Counted from the stretch's first letter, positions 38,218 through 48,763 are shown. The stretch is 62,349 bases of DNA from Pseudoalteromonas denitrificans DSM 6059 (GCF_900112265.1 NZ_FOLO01000006.1:1-62349); one strand, 5' to 3'. A program made the numbers and translations. Notes: generated by a model not told the origin, from the letters alone.

Positions 38218-38952
38218 TTAATTTTGGTCATTCAACAACCCTATCTCTGCCAATTGAAAATTTTGAACTAAATCTTTTTGGACGGCAAGAATTTCAGGAG
38301 TTTTTAACGCCTTATTTAATGCAAATTTAATCTCACTTTCCGTTCCATGCGTTAAAGCTAAATACAGCCCCTGACTTTCATAGCCTGACTCATTAAATAA
38401 CGATAATCGCTCTAATTCATTTATTTGATAACCTAAAGAATTTAATTTTCCAGAAACAGCAAAAGTTGTGCCTACAAAACGCTGCACTCGTCCTTTAATT
38501 AAAGCCTCTAACGCATTCGCTGAATTTAAAAACTCAAATACATTTTGAGGTTTAAAGTACTCCTTAATACTTCTCGCCTTATGAGAGTTTCTTTCCATAC
38601 CGACAAAAATTCTAGTAGGATCGATAGCGTCTCTTTTTTTCCATATGTATTGCTGCCCTGAATATAGAGATGTTAACCAAATAAAGCGCTCTTTTCTTTG
38701 CGGTGTTTTTGAAATGGACAAAATTAAACGATTTGGTAATTGAGACTCCTTTTGCATGATCCTAGCCCAAGGTTCAGCACTGAACTTCACTTTCAATTGG
38801 CTAAATTTTAATAATTTAACAGCAAAATCATAAACAGGCCCATAACCTTTCCCATTATCATCTATCATTTGAAATGGCGGGTTATGCTCAAAAACTACTA
38901 TTAAAGTTTCTGACTTTAAAGGAGAAATAAATAACAAACAAAAGAAAAACAA
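38218..38952 (-). CDS. Family-3 extracellular solute-binding protein
   Basis: 244 residues, intact. A short signal peptide (about 1-14) precedes VVFEHNPPFQMIDDNGKG and FSAEPWARIMQ, then the second lobe with AALIKGRVQRF-like sequence. This is the PBP-II fold of amino-acid-binding type proteins that in Colwellia and Shewanella often occur without an ABC transporter; none is nearby. It is related in layout to the broken gene at 1060-1813. The start is weak: TTG 38952 lacks a Shine-Dalgarno, while an ATT nine bases upstream has GAGG at good spacing. Confidence 0.8.
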   Translation of the reverse strand: MFFFCLLFISPLKSETLIVVFEHNPPFQMIDDNGKGYGPVYDFAVKLLKFSQLKVKFSAEPWARIMQKESQLPNRLILSISKTPQRKERFIWLTSLYSGQQYIWKKRDAIDPTRIFVGMERNSHKARSIKEYFKPQNVFEFLNSANALEALIKGRVQRFVGTTFAVSGKLNSLGYQINELERLSLFNESGYESQGLYLALTHGTESEIKFALNKALKTPEILAVQKDLVQNFQLAEIGLLNDQN

Positions 38953-39120
38953 AATTTTAATAACTCAGCCTCATCTAAAAAATTATATGCTAAATATAGT
39001 GCCATTAAACATCTTTAACCTGCCTATTCTAGAACTTCATCCTATTAATAAATGGTTGAAACAATCGCGTCTTCAATTATCGCTTCAGCGGTAAGCTTAA
39101 CCGTTTAAATGATTCTTTCA
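38953..39120. other. Spacer, no gene seen
   Basis: No coding frame of note between the solute-binding protein start and the tRNA-Leu remnant. Confidence 0.5.
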
Positions 39121-39246
39121 AGCATAAAAAAACTTGCCAGAGGCCTAAATTCAAAAGTGCTATCAATAGGCGAACTAAACCCGATTCACAAGTCTGGCCT
39201 GATATTAAAAGCGATTCCCTATAATCTCTCTATATAGATGACTGCT
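39121..39246 (-). pseudogene. Decayed copy of tRNA-Leu with its terminator
   Basis: The stretch parallels the intact tRNA-Leu locus 300 bp on in the same order and spacing. AGCATAAAAAAAC and CTTGCCAGAGGC match the terminator; GTGCTATCAATAGGCG matches the acceptor and T-arm region GTGGTACCAGTAGGCG; and GCGATTCCCTATAATCTC matches the anticodon-stem and D-arm region. The T-arm, variable arm and CAA anticodon are destroyed. It is best read as an old tandem duplication that has degenerated. Confidence 0.6.
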
Positions 39247-39420
39247 TTTATAGCGCAGTAAAAATACCTTCCAACTGGCAAAGGAAGTATTAGTTAATCA
39301 TTTTTGAAAGTTTATGTTTCTGGGTTAAAGTTGGTCAAGTAAATTTAGGAAAGTCCAGTCAGAAAATTTAAAATAGCGCATGATATTAGCTGCAGCATTT
39401 TTAAACTCTTATTTCAGGCA

Positions 39421-39450
39421 TAAAAAAACCCTTGCCAAAGGCAAGGGTCT
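39421..39450 (-). terminator. Terminator of tRNA-Leu
   Basis: Minus strand: ACCCTTGCC-TTTGG-CAAGGGT followed by T7, immediately after the tRNA 3' end. A classic intrinsic terminator. Confidence 0.85.
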
Positions 39451-39455
39451 AAAAG

Positions 39456-39540
39456 TGGTACCAGTAGGCGGACTCGAACCGCCACACCCGAAGGCGGGGG
39501 ATTTTGAATCCCCTATGTCTACCAATTCCATCATACTGGC
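39456..39540 (-). tRNA. tRNA-Leu (anticodon CAA)
   Basis: 85 nt with encoded CCA. Minus strand begins GCCAGTATGATGGAATTGGT, the anticodon stem-loop GGGGATTCAAAATCCCC shows CAA, a long variable arm CCGCCTTCGGGTG marks the class II type, and the T-loop is GGTTCGAGTCC. The acceptor pairs GCCAGTA with TACTGGT (one G-U). Reads UUG codons. Confidence 0.95.
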
Positions 39541-39924
39541 ATAATTTTTCTTTCACTCTCTCGCTTTAATCAATATTAAAACAGATGAAAAAATAAAGAA
39601 AAACCACTTCAGAGCTCAAGCTTTATAACAATTATTTTTATTAGTTGCTCTCGTCTCTATGCCAAGCATTATACAAAGATGGTTAGCCGCAGCAAGTACT
39701 TTTTGCGAACTATGCGTCAACTGCTCGGTAATTGCTCAATCCAATTACTTTAGCGTATATTCTGTAAATAAAGTTCTAATAAAAACATATGATACTTCTC
39801 TTAAAATAATATAAAATTTTAATGTTATATAACTTCTGTGAAAATTCTGTTTTTCAAATTTCCTAGTACGAACGATGTGACTTTGATAAAATGAAATATT
39901 GAGTTAGAGTATGAGCGATATAGA
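39541..39924. promoter_or_regulatory. Divergent upstream region, tRNA-Leu / RDD gene
   Basis: About 380 bp, AT-rich, holding the tRNA promoter (a TTTTAATATTG box near 39575-39585 is a weak candidate -10) and that of the RDD gene. No small gene or repeat was recognised. Confidence 0.4.
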
Positions 39925-40461
39925 GTGCAAAAAACATTAGAGAAAGAGCCGTTAAATAATTTGCAAAAAGAAATATTTCCACGCTCCGGTTTTGGTCGTA
40001 GGTTTGCATCTTGGATTTATGATGCTTTAGTTGTGATCGCATTTTCTATGTTAACAACAATCATTTTCTTATTTGTGGTTCAAGGGTTAATTTCTTTGGA
40101 TTATTTAACATTAAATTCTGCAATTGATGTTTCTGACTATATTGAAAAAAGCCCTATTCTAGAAGGCATACGAACTGCACTGCTCATAATTGTTAATTGT
40201 GCTTTTTTTGTTTATTTCTGGACTAAAGGTGGTCAAACAATTGGCATGCGTTCATGGCGTTTAAAAGTACAAAATTTAGATGGTTCAAAAATCACCATTA
40301 TACAAGCATTTATTCGTGCTATAACTTCACTGTTCGGTTTAGGTAATTTACTTGTAATTTTAGACTTTAAAAATAAGCGTGCATTGCAAGATTATATTGC
40401 AAAAACGGAAGTGGTTACTTTAACAAAAGCAGAAAACAAACGTATTTATAAATCTGTTTAA
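39925..40461 (+). CDS. RDD-family membrane protein
   Basis: 178 residues from a GTG start. The RDD signature is GFGRRFASWIYDALVVIAF at the first helix (R and D residues), then about three transmembrane segments with GGQTIGMRSWRLKV and a terminal DYIAKTEVV motif. The family sits in the inner membrane and is of unclear function (some members act as ion transporters). Monocistronic, convergent with pdxJ. Confidence 0.88.
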   Translation: MQKTLEKEPLNNLQKEIFPRSGFGRRFASWIYDALVVIAFSMLTTIIFLFVVQGLISLDYLTLNSAIDVSDYIEKSPILEGIRTALLIIVNCAFFVYFWTKGGQTIGMRSWRLKVQNLDGSKITIIQAFIRAITSLFGLGNLLVILDFKNKRALQDYIAKTEVVTLTKAENKRIYKSV

Positions 40462-40551
40462 TCAAAATTAGTGGTTGTTAATAATAGACTTTAGTAATGT
40501 CACTTTCATATGATCTAATCATGTAAGTGACAATACAACAACAAGCTTAAA

Positions 40552-41283
40552 TTATGTTCTCGCTTCTAGCATCAAGCGCTTCATATCTCTTACAGCAGTA
40601 TCTAAACCATCTATTGCAGCACGTGCAATAACTGCATGACCAATATTTAACTCATAGATAGCCTCGATTGCAGCAATAGGTTTCACATTGTGGTAATTCA
40701 AACCATGACCAGCATTTACAATTAAACCAAGTTCAGAAGCAAAGGTAACACCATTTTTAATACGTTTTAGCTCTGCTTTTTGCTCTTTATCGTTTTCTGC
40801 ATCCGCATAAGCACCTGTATGAATTTCTATATAAGGCGATTTAACATCAGCACATGCTTGAAGTTGACTTTCATCAGCATCAACAAATAAAGACACCTTA
40901 ATGCCCGCGTCTGTTAGTTGCTTAACAGCACTTGCTACTTTTTCTTTATTGCCAGCAACATCCAAACCACCTTCCGTTGTGAGTTCTTCCCTTTTTTCTG
41001 GCACTAAACATACAAACTCAGGTTTAACTTCAAGTGCAATTGCTAGCATTTCATCAGTTACTGCCATTTCTAAATTCATGCGGGTCTGAATGGTTTGCTT
41101 CATAACGGTCACATCTCTATCTTGGATATGACGACGATCTTCTCTTAAATGAATTGTAATACCATCAGCACCAGCATGTTCTGCAACACTTGCCGCATGA
41201 GCTGGATCAGGATAAGTTGTGCCTCGAGCCTGACGTAAAGTTGCAATGTGATCAACATTAATGCCTAACAAAATTTCTTTCAT
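40552..41283 (-). CDS. pdxJ: Pyridoxine 5'-phosphate synthase
   Basis: 243 residues. Last step of de novo vitamin B6 synthesis. Opening [16 protein letters not shown], then [14 protein letters not shown], the catalytic [10 protein letters not shown] and [11 protein letters not shown] are intact. 22 bp after recO, the standard recO-pdxJ pair. Confidence 0.98.
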   Translation of the reverse strand: MKEILLGINVDHIATLRQARGTTYPDPAHAASVAEHAGADGITIHLREDRRHIQDRDVTVMKQTIQTRMNLEMAVTDEMLAIALEVKPEFVCLVPEKREELTTEGGLDVAGNKEKVASAVKQLTDAGIKVSLFVDADESQLQACADVKSPYIEIHTGAYADAENDKEQKAELKRIKNGVTFASELGLIVNAGHGLNYHNVKPIAAIEAIYELNIGHAVIARAAIDGLDTAVRDMKRLMLEART

Positions 41284-41305
41284 TGTCTATGCCTTATTAT
41301 TTTAA

Positions 41306-42004
41306 TCAGGGTTTTATGAAAAGCTCTCTACTTTTGAGAGGCTTATTACCTAATAAAGGTTTTAATAAATAACGACTCAGCTGTTTAGCCAAATTTCTAG
41401 TTGCAGAGTCTATAAAATTAAATTGATGGATGTTTTGCAGTTGCTTACCATTAACTGCATATTCATTTATTTCTTGCCTAGATAGTTTTAACCAGCCCAT
41501 TTCATCATGATATTGATAAAACGATTTTTCTTGTATTTTATCGCCTTCAACATCAAACTCAAAATCGATGCCATAGCCTAACAATTCTAATAATTGAAAC
41601 TCAAATGTACGTAAATTAGCTTCATAATCATCAGATTGCGGTAATAACATCAAATGTTTATTATAAAGCACAAATACCTGCTCAATAGGTTCATTATGCG
41701 GTACGATCCTTTGACACAACTCATTTAGGTAAAACCCGCAATATAAAGCCCTACCCGATAATAAGTTAAGTGGCCCAGCTAATTCAAATTGGTTAAGATA
41801 TTTTAAATCTTTATTGCCAGAAAAACTGATTAATAATTTTTGGAAAGGTTGTAATTGCGCTTTATGTTTAACGCTATGCTTACCACTTAAACGCGCTAAC
41901 ATGCGTATTTGTCCAACGCCATCGACCAAGATATCTAACATTGCTTGTGAGTCACTAAAAGGACGTTTATGTAATAAGTATGCTTGGTAAAGTTGGTTAT
42001 TCAT
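41306..42004 (-). CDS. recO: DNA repair protein RecO
   Basis: 232 residues. Helps RecR load RecA onto SSB-coated DNA. N-terminal OB fold (AYLLHKRPFSDSQAMLDILV) and a helical C-terminal domain with CGFYLNELCQRIVPHNEP and ELLGYGIDFE; no zinc cysteines, as usual in gammaproteobacteria. A terminator separates it from era. Confidence 0.95.
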   Translation of the reverse strand: MNNQLYQAYLLHKRPFSDSQAMLDILVDGVGQIRMLARLSGKHSVKHKAQLQPFQKLLISFSGNKDLKYLNQFELAGPLNLLSGRALYCGFYLNELCQRIVPHNEPIEQVFVLYNKHLMLLPQSDDYEANLRTFEFQLLELLGYGIDFEFDVEGDKIQEKSFYQYHDEMGWLKLSRQEINEYAVNGKQLQNIHQFNFIDSATRNLAKQLSRYLLKPLLGNKPLKSRELFIKP

Positions 42005-42022
42005 TATGATTATGTTAAAGCC

Positions 42023-42047
42023 AAAAAAATGCAGCCATTTGGCTGCA
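42023..42047 (-). terminator. Terminator between era and recO
   Basis: Minus strand: TGCAGCC-AAAT-GGCTGCA followed by T7. A strong hairpin inside the usual rnc-era-recO-pdxJ operon, so recO-pdxJ are likely expressed by read-through or a separate promoter. Confidence 0.8.
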
Positions 42048-42069
42048 CAATTTAATAATGAACATTTGA

Positions 42070-43044
42070 TTATTCACTGCCGTAACCTAAGCTACGTAAT
42101 GCACGTTCGTCGTCGGCCCAACCAGATTTCACTTTAACCCAAAGTTCTAAAAAGACTTTATTATCTAACATGGTTTCCATGTCTTTTCGTGCTTCACGAC
42201 CTATGGTTTTAAGTTTTTCGCCTTTATTACCTATGACCATACGTTTTTGTGTTTCACGTTCAACTAAAATTAAACCGTTGACCTGCCAAACACCATTGTC
42301 TTGCCATTTAAATTGTTCTATTTCAACAGTAATTGAATAAGGTAATTCATCACCCATAAAACGCATTAATTTTTCACGAATAATTTCTGCGGCTAAAAAT
42401 CGCATTGACCTGTCAGTCACGTAATCTTCAGGAAAATAGAACTCACAAGGTTCTAAATGCTCTCTTACATGCTTTTTGATCACATCAATATTTTTACCTT
42501 TTGTTGCACTAACCGGTAAAATATCAAGAAATTTGCCTTTTTGTGATAAAAACTCAAGGTGAGGTAGTAATTCTTCTTTATCTTTAACCAAATCAACTTT
42601 ATTTATAACTAATAAAACAGGTGTTCCACTTAACATAACTTTGTTAAGTACCATTTCATCGTCTTCAGTCCAATGTGTGCCTTCAACTAAAAATAAAATA
42701 AGCTCTACATCACCAATTGAGCTACTTGCTGCACGGTTCATTAAACGATTTATAGCACGTTTTTCATCAATATGCAGACCTGGAGTATCAATGTAAATTG
42801 CCTGGTACTTGTCTTCCGTGTGGATACCCATAATACGGTGACGAGTTGTTTGCGGTTTACGAGAAGTAATACTTACCTTTTGTTCAATGATCTCATTTAG
42901 CAAAGTAGACTTACCTACATTAGGCCTCCCTACAATTGCAATCATGCCACAATGCGTGTCAGGTGCTTCATGGTTAAGTTCTAAGCTTTCAGATAAGATG
43001 CTTTCAAATATCTCATCTTGAGATTTATCGTTTTCAGGTATCAT
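42070..43044 (-). CDS. era: GTPase Era
   Basis: 324 residues. 30S assembly GTPase binding 16S rRNA 3' end. G1 GRPNVGKS at 39-46, the DTPGLH motif, NKVDLV, and a C-terminal KH domain with [20 protein letters not shown]. About 25 residues longer than E. coli Era at the N-terminus (acidic); that start is supported by an ATGA overlap with rnc. Confidence 0.97.
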   Translation of the reverse strand: MIPENDKSQDEIFESILSESLELNHEAPDTHCGMIAIVGRPNVGKSTLLNEIIEQKVSITSRKPQTTRHRIMGIHTEDKYQAIYIDTPGLHIDEKRAINRLMNRAASSSIGDVELILFLVEGTHWTEDDEMVLNKVMLSGTPVLLVINKVDLVKDKEELLPHLEFLSQKGKFLDILPVSATKGKNIDVIKKHVREHLEPCEFYFPEDYVTDRSMRFLAAEIIREKLMRFMGDELPYSITVEIEQFKWQDNGVWQVNGLILVERETQKRMVIGNKGEKLKTIGREARKDMETMLDNKVFLELWVKVKSGWADDERALRSLGYGSE

Positions 43045-43724
43045 TTTTTTACTTCATTTTTTAATTTTTGCAATGCCATCTCAGCAGACTTTTGTTCAGC
43101 TTTTCGACGAGATGTTCCAACACAAGTGAAACTATCCAAACCTTCTACAGCACACTCAACTGTGAACATTTGATTATGTGCCTGGCCTTTAGTATCTATT
43201 ACAGTATAGCTAGGTAATTGTAATTTACGTGCTTGTAAATACTCTTGTAATAAAGTTTTTGGATCTTTTTGGTTAACTTCAGGAGATATCGCATTTAAAC
43301 GAGATGCATACCAAGCTAAAATTAATTCCTGACAATTACCAATACCTGAGTCTAAAAACACAGCACCTATAATTGCCTCTACGGCATCAGCGAGTGTTGA
43401 TTCTCTACGATAACCGCCACTTTTCAATTCACCCGGACCTAAACGTAAAAAGTCACCCAGTTTAAATTCAACGCCAAATTCAGCTAAAGTTTGGCCTCTC
43501 ACTAAAGTTGACCGCATACGACTTAAGTCACCCTCACGGGCTTTAGGAAATTGCTCATAGAGTTTATCGGCAATTACAAAACTTAATATTGAATCACCTA
43601 AAAACTCTAACCGTTCATTATGCTGACCTTTATGACTTCGATGTGTTAAAGCTTGTTCTAATAATTGTGGATTTATAAAGGTATACCCAATTTTAGAATA
43701 TAAATCTTTTGCGTCTTTTTTCAT
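43041..43724 (-). CDS. rnc: Ribonuclease III
   Basis: 227 residues. Cuts double-stranded RNA, including rRNA precursors. Signature [18 protein letters not shown], the catalytic Glu/Asp region [18 protein letters not shown], and a C-terminal dsRNA-binding domain ([16 protein letters not shown]...). Lies between lepB and era as usual. Confidence 0.97.
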   Translation of the reverse strand: MKKDAKDLYSKIGYTFINPQLLEQALTHRSHKGQHNERLEFLGDSILSFVIADKLYEQFPKAREGDLSRMRSTLVRGQTLAEFGVEFKLGDFLRLGPGELKSGGYRRESTLADAVEAIIGAVFLDSGIGNCQELILAWYASRLNAISPEVNQKDPKTLLQEYLQARKLQLPSYTVIDTKGQAHNQMFTVECAVEGLDSFTCVGTSRRKAEQKSAEMALQKLKNEVKK

Positions 43725-43770
43725 TATCTAATTTTCATATCTATAAATTACGCTGTAATACTTAAAAGGC

Positions 43771-44706
43771 TTACTGAATTGAACCTAAGCGATTAAAACG
43801 AACGCCTGTTGGGATCCAACCGGGTAAAAAATCATCTGGAGTATTATCAAATTCAAAACTCATCCAAATAAATACAGCCTTACCAACTAAATTTTCTTTA
43901 GGAACAAATCCCCAAAAACGACCATCGGCGCTATTGTCACGATTATCACCCATTAAAAAGTAACTATCGGCTGGAACTCGCCATTCGTCAACTTTAGTCC
44001 CAGGTTGTTGAAAATAACGACCTTTAGTTTCAAGTGCCATAGGGTTAATTAAAATATCATGTTCAATTCCTGAAAGTGATTCAGTTAAACGAGGTAAAGG
44101 CATGCCTTGCATTGAAAATTCATCTTCATTCACTATGCTCAAACCGACTTTATTAAACTCACCACACTTTAAACCCGCAGTTTGTTTTTCATCAACTTCA
44201 CAACTTGGTTTTATATAAAGCTGTTTATTTCGATAAACGACTGTATCTCCAGGTAAACCAACTACACGCTTAATAAAATCAACATTCGTATCTAAAGGGT
44301 ACTTAAATACTGTAATATCACCGCGTTTTGGTTCATCCATTTCAACAAGTTGTGTGCGCCACACAGGGTCTTTTATACCATAAGTAAATTTTTGAACGAG
44401 TATAAAATCACCAACCAAAAGTGTTGGCATCATAGAGCCTGAAGGTATTTGAAAAGGTTCAAATATAAAGGATCTAAATATCGTGATTGCCGCAATCATA
44501 GGAAAGATAGAAATTGCAGATTCAGTTATAGCAGGCAAAGGCGCTATTTTCTCAATGGCTTCTTGATCAAGTTCTACACCTGATGAAACTTGCGCCAATG
44601 CAATACGTTCTTTTCTTTTTGGCGCAAACATAAAATGATCAACTAACCAAATTAAGCCACTTCCTAGAGTTAAAATCACCAAAAAAGTTGAAAAATATCC
44701 TGCCAT
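43771..44706 (-). CDS. lepB: Signal peptidase I
   Basis: 311 residues. Removes signal peptides at the outer face of the inner membrane. Two N-terminal transmembrane segments; catalytic Ser91 in IPSGSMMPTLLVGD and Lys146 in FIKRVVGLPGD; box E GDNRDNSADGRFWG. Fifteen bases after lepA. Confidence 0.97.
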   Translation of the reverse strand: MAGYFSTFLVILTLGSGLIWLVDHFMFAPKRKERIALAQVSSGVELDQEAIEKIAPLPAITESAISIFPMIAAITIFRSFIFEPFQIPSGSMMPTLLVGDFILVQKFTYGIKDPVWRTQLVEMDEPKRGDITVFKYPLDTNVDFIKRVVGLPGDTVVYRNKQLYIKPSCEVDEKQTAGLKCGEFNKVGLSIVNEDEFSMQGMPLPRLTESLSGIEHDILINPMALETKGRYFQQPGTKVDEWRVPADSYFLMGDNRDNSADGRFWGFVPKENLVGKAVFIWMSFEFDNTPDDFLPGWIPTGVRFNRLGSIQ

Positions 44707-44720
44707 AATAAAAGTATTCC

Positions 44721-46508
44721 TTATTTACCGACTTTTAAGATTGCTAAAAACGCTTCTTGTGGTACTTCTACATTACCCACTTGCTTCATGCGTTTTTTAC
44801 CCTCTTTTTGTTTTTTAAGTAGTTTTTTCTTACGACTCACATCACCACCATAACATTTGGCAATTACGTTTTTACGTAGTTGCTTAATAGTAGTACGTGC
44901 AATAACATGAGCGCCAATTGCAGCCTGAATCGCAATATCAAATTGTTGACGTGGAATAAGCTCTTTTAATGCTTCTGCTAACTGACGGCCTCGAGACTGC
45001 GCCCCCTCATGATGTGCAATAATTGCCAGCGCATCAACTCGCTCACCATTGATTAAGATATCAACACGTACCATATTAGAAGCTTGGAAGTGTTTGAAAT
45101 TATAATCTAACGATGCAAAACCTCGACTAGTTGATTTCAATTTATCAAAGAAGTCCATTACAACTTCAGCCATAGGTAATTCATACGTTAACGCAACTTG
45201 ATTACCATGATAAGACATATTGGTCTGCATACCACGTTTTTCAATACATAGAGTAATGACATTACCTAAATAATCTTTTGGCACTAATATATGTGCCTCG
45301 ACTATAGGCTCTCTAATTTCAACAATATCATTTATTGCTGGTAACTCTGACGGATTATCAATTTGAATAGTTTCACGTTTAGTTTCAATTTCATAAATTA
45401 CCGTAGGTGCGGTGGTAATTAAATCCATATCATATTCACGTTCTAAGCGTTCTTGAATAATTTCCATGTGTAACATACCAAGGAAACCACAACGAAACCC
45501 AAAACCTAAAGCAGTTGAACTCTCTGGTTCATAAAACAATGAAGCATCGTTTAGGCTTAACTTTGCCAGAGCGTCTCTAAAATTTTCGTAATCATCAGAT
45601 GAAATAGGGAACATGCCCGCATATACTTGTGGCTTTGCTTTTTCAAAACCTTCAAGTGGTTCTTCAGCCCCTTTTCGGGCTAAAGTAATAGTATCACCTA
45701 CTGGTGCACCATGAATTTCTTTTATGCCAGCAATAATAAAACCAACTTCACCGGTTTTTAAAACTTTAGTTGCAGTTTGTTTTGGTGTGAAGATACCAAT
45801 ATTATCTGCGCCATGTATTTGGTCAGTCGACATTACTTTAATTTTATCACCAGAATTTAGTACACCTTGCTTAATACGTACTAATGATACAACCCCTTGG
45901 TATGGGTCAAACCATGAATCAATAATTAAAGCTTGTAAAGGTGCTTCTGGATCACCTTCAGGGGAAGGTATATTTTCCACGATTGTTTCTAAAACATCTT
46001 CAATACCTAAACCTGTTTTAGCAGAACATTGCACCGCATCGGTTGCTTCAATGCCAACAATATCTTCAATTTCTTCAGAAACGCGTTCAGGTTCTGCTTG
46101 CGGTAAATCAATTTTATTTAAAATAGGTAGTACTTCCACACCCATTTCTAATGCAGTGTAACAGTTAGCGACCGTTTGAGCTTCTACGCCTTGCCCAGCA
46201 TCAACAACAAGCAACGCCCCTTCACACGCAGCGAGTGAACGTGATACTTCATAAGAAAAATCTACATGTCCAGGAGTATCAATGAAATTTAGTTGGTAAG
46301 TTTCACCATTTTTAGCTTTATAGTCCAAAGTAACACTTTGCGCTTTAATGGTAATACCACGTTCACGCTCAATATCCATTGAATCCAAAACTTGTGCTTG
46401 CATTTCTCGGTCAGTTAAACCACCACAAAAGTGAATTAAACGATCTGAAAGAGTTGATTTACCATGATCAATATGGGCGATAATCGAAAAATTACGAATG
46501 TTTTTCAT
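44721..46508 (-). CDS. lepA: Elongation factor 4 (LepA), back-translocating GTPase
   Basis: 595 residues. Ribosome-binding GTPase important under stress or for initiation. G1 [10 protein letters not shown] at 11-20, [20 protein letters not shown], and the LepA-specific C-terminal domain ending in [20 protein letters not shown]. Stands next to lepB as in nearly all bacteria of this group. Confidence 0.98.
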   Translation of the reverse strand: MKNIRNFSIIAHIDHGKSTLSDRLIHFCGGLTDREMQAQVLDSMDIERERGITIKAQSVTLDYKAKNGETYQLNFIDTPGHVDFSYEVSRSLAACEGALLVVDAGQGVEAQTVANCYTALEMGVEVLPILNKIDLPQAEPERVSEEIEDIVGIEATDAVQCSAKTGLGIEDVLETIVENIPSPEGDPEAPLQALIIDSWFDPYQGVVSLVRIKQGVLNSGDKIKVMSTDQIHGADNIGIFTPKQTATKVLKTGEVGFIIAGIKEIHGAPVGDTITLARKGAEEPLEGFEKAKPQVYAGMFPISSDDYENFRDALAKLSLNDASLFYEPESSTALGFGFRCGFLGMLHMEIIQERLEREYDMDLITTAPTVIYEIETKRETIQIDNPSELPAINDIVEIREPIVEAHILVPKDYLGNVITLCIEKRGMQTNMSYHGNQVALTYELPMAEVVMDFFDKLKSTSRGFASLDYNFKHFQASNMVRVDILINGERVDALAIIAHHEGAQSRGRQLAEALKELIPRQQFDIAIQAAIGAHVIARTTIKQLRKNVIAKCYGGDVSRKKKLLKKQKEGKKRMKQVGNVEVPQEAFLAILKVGK

Positions 46509-46594
46509 AAACTGGATTCAATACTACTATAAAAATAAGGACAACTATTAATACCGACAATAGCGCGAAAGAGGAATTTTACAATTAAATGCGG

Positions 46595-47044
46595 CTAATC
46601 ACCATCTATTTGCGTTAATGGCAGGCTATTTGGGTAAATTTTTATGAGTTTTATATCATAATTAACTTTTTCCAGCTGTTTTTTTGCAAATAAAAAACCA
46701 ATTACCCCACCAACAAGCGCAAAAATAATTTGCCAACCTTCAGACAATGACAATAAAAGGGAACTAAAAATAGCCAAAATCATAGCCGAAATTAACGGCA
46801 ATAAGTAAATCATTAATGAGCTTTTCAGAACATGACTGTCATCAAGTGCCATTTTGACCTTTTGACCAATTTTAAGTTCTTCATCAAAAACAAAAGCAAG
46901 CTCAGGTGACTTATCACCAAAAAGCTTACTAAATATTTTACTGCCACATTGACCGCTACAACCTTCGCAACTGGGTTTTTCATCTGCTTTTAAAAAAGCT
47001 CTTAAACCTTCAACTGACGTTACGGTTAACGTTTGCTCTATCAT
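46595..47044 (-). CDS. rseC: SoxR-reducing / sigma-E modulator RseC
   Basis: 149 residues. N-terminal cysteine cluster CEGCSGQCGS (about 26-35), then two transmembrane helices (about 78-120) and a cytoplasmic tail. In E. coli RseC affects sigma-E positively and takes part in SoxR reduction. Fourth gene of rpoE-rseA-rseB-rseC. Confidence 0.93.
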   Translation of the reverse strand: MIEQTLTVTSVEGLRAFLKADEKPSCEGCSGQCGSKIFSKLFGDKSPELAFVFDEELKIGQKVKMALDDSHVLKSSLMIYLLPLISAMILAIFSSLLLSLSEGWQIIFALVGGVIGFLFAKKQLEKVNYDIKLIKIYPNSLPLTQIDGD

Positions 47045-47065
47045 TTAAACCATACTCAATAAAAA

Positions 47066-48085
47066 TTATTTACGCTGAACAGATTGCGCTATTATTTTTG
47101 CCGTATCTCCTGGTATATTACCAACCACAGATACATCAAATCCTTTGGCATTATGTACAAATATAGATGTTGCACCTGACGATAGCCCTCCACCTCTTCT
47201 ATTTCCAGGTAATGGTCTCTGCACAAAAACTGAAATTTCAATTAGTCCATCACCATATAAATAATAATCAGCTAATTCGTTATTTATATTCAACTTATGT
47301 CGATCAGATTTCAATAGTGTGAAACCATCCGGTAACCAGCCTATATGCCAATTCCCTTGCGTACCTTTTAGCTTATCAAGAGTGCTTTTTTCATTATTTA
47401 AATTTACTGGTGGAAATTTAGCCTGACTTAGCTTGATAAGCTCAGGCGCTATATTTTTTGTCATACTAACATGAGTCAATTGTAACTGCTCAAGCGCAGC
47501 ACCTTGTTGATTTACATACGCAGCTTTAAGCAATAATGACGACTCTAAATCTAACCATAACCAATAATTATATTTCGAAGTATCTTTTGCTTCAATTTTA
47601 ACTAGCTGTGCGGCACGCCCTGCAATACGTCCTTTACCACCTAAGGTAAAATTATAAGCTGATTCTAATAGAGTAACATCTTGGAAAAACACATCAGGAA
47701 TTGGACCTGATATATGCTTAGCAATTATTGTATAAGGTTCAGATTGAGGTTCAAAATAAGTAACTTGATCATTCATTCTGAATATTTCTAGTCCGGCTCC
47801 ATTAAGTAAACTTAAATGCTCTAATTCATTATTACCACTTATGCCATGTAACCAGCGGTAAGGTTCCATATTATTGCCTTTAACAACGGCAAAAGAAGCA
47901 TTAAAGTTATTATGATGAATTGTTTCTGACATTTTGATAAGCAATGATTTTGCAGATTCAGGTTTAACATCTTTGTTTAATTGGCTTGTAACTTCATGGT
48001 TTTGCGCCTCAGAAGTGTCGCTGTAAGCAGGCGCAATACTACCAATAAAAAGAAAAATACTACATAAAGAGGTGAATTTTCTCAT
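47066..48085 (-). CDS. rseB: Periplasmic sigma-E regulator RseB
   Basis: 339 residues from ATG 48085, which begins a clear signal peptide (MRKFTSLCSIFLFIGSIAPA). An ATG at 48106 overlaps rseA by 17 bp. RseB binds RseA in the periplasm and protects it from DegS; lipopolysaccharide relieves this. MucB/RseB N-terminal domain with YRWLHGISGNNELEHLSLL, C-terminal domain with WHIGWLPDGFTLL and GATSIFVHNAKGFD. Confidence 0.94.
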   Translation of the reverse strand: MRKFTSLCSIFLFIGSIAPAYSDTSEAQNHEVTSQLNKDVKPESAKSLLIKMSETIHHNNFNASFAVVKGNNMEPYRWLHGISGNNELEHLSLLNGAGLEIFRMNDQVTYFEPQSEPYTIIAKHISGPIPDVFFQDVTLLESAYNFTLGGKGRIAGRAAQLVKIEAKDTSKYNYWLWLDLESSLLLKAAYVNQQGAALEQLQLTHVSMTKNIAPELIKLSQAKFPPVNLNNEKSTLDKLKGTQGNWHIGWLPDGFTLLKSDRHKLNINNELADYYLYGDGLIEISVFVQRPLPGNRRGGGLSSGATSIFVHNAKGFDVSVVGNIPGDTAKIIAQSVQRK

Positions 48086-48089
48086 TATT

Positions 48090-48722
48090 TTATTTGGAAT
48101 CCTCATTTTTAATTTTGTTTAAATCGTCACTTTGCAGTTTTTTTTCAGAAGTAGCAATACGTGTTTGTCTTTGGTGCTCCATTACTAAAGCTCCAATTCT
48201 TTGTTGTTGTAATTTTCTCAAGTTTGATGATGCATTTTGTAAAGCTGGCTTTTCAGAAGAATAACTTACCGGTGATGCCACGCCACCAAAGGGCGTTGTT
48301 TGTAATTGTAACAAGGGTAAAGACTCTGTTACTTGAACATCATCTGTTGGTAAATTTTGCACACCAACTATCGCGAACATTGCAACACTTGCTGCAATTG
48401 CAATTTGGCTGAATGGTTTTTTCCAGTTGAATGCCACTACATTGTCAGTTTTTTCAGCGTCAACTTGAACATTAGATACAACGTCTGATTTATTGAAATC
48501 AGCAAAAATAGGCTCATGTTCCAATTGACTAGCTACTTTACTTGCTATATCTAAATGTATGAAATCTTTATCATTAGCGCGCATCACATCGCCAATTAAA
48601 GAATATTTTTCTAGCGTTTTCCCCGCTTCAGATTGAATCATAAATTCACTCAAACCTTCTTCAGCATCTAAAAATGCTGAAATTTCGGCTTTATCTTGTT
48701 CGGTTAACTGCTTAATAGTCAT
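48090..48722 (-). CDS. rseA: Anti-sigma-E factor RseA
   Basis: 210 residues. Cytoplasmic N-terminal domain (about 1-105; EISAFLDAEEGLSEF, and a WEKYSLIGDVMR-like segment) binds sigma-E; one transmembrane helix (about 110-126) and a periplasmic tail follow for RseB and DegS. Its release depends on RseP at 26-27 kb. Directly between rpoE and rseB. Confidence 0.95.
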   Translation of the reverse strand: MTIKQLTEQDKAEISAFLDAEEGLSEFMIQSEAGKTLEKYSLIGDVMRANDKDFIHLDIASKVASQLEHEPIFADFNKSDVVSNVQVDAEKTDNVVAFNWKKPFSQIAIAASVAMFAIVGVQNLPTDDVQVTESLPLLQLQTTPFGGVASPVSYSSEKPALQNASSNLRKLQQQRIGALVMEHQRQTRIATSEKKLQSDDLNKIKNEDSK

Positions 48723-48763
48723 ATTCTAACTCGCCTGTTTTTGCATCTTTTAAGTATAGACGC

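Noticed and set aside
45724..46161. A 145-codon plus-strand frame opposite lepA
   Set aside because: Antisense shadow of a highly conserved gene, Ser/Thr/Ile-rich composition typical of such frames.
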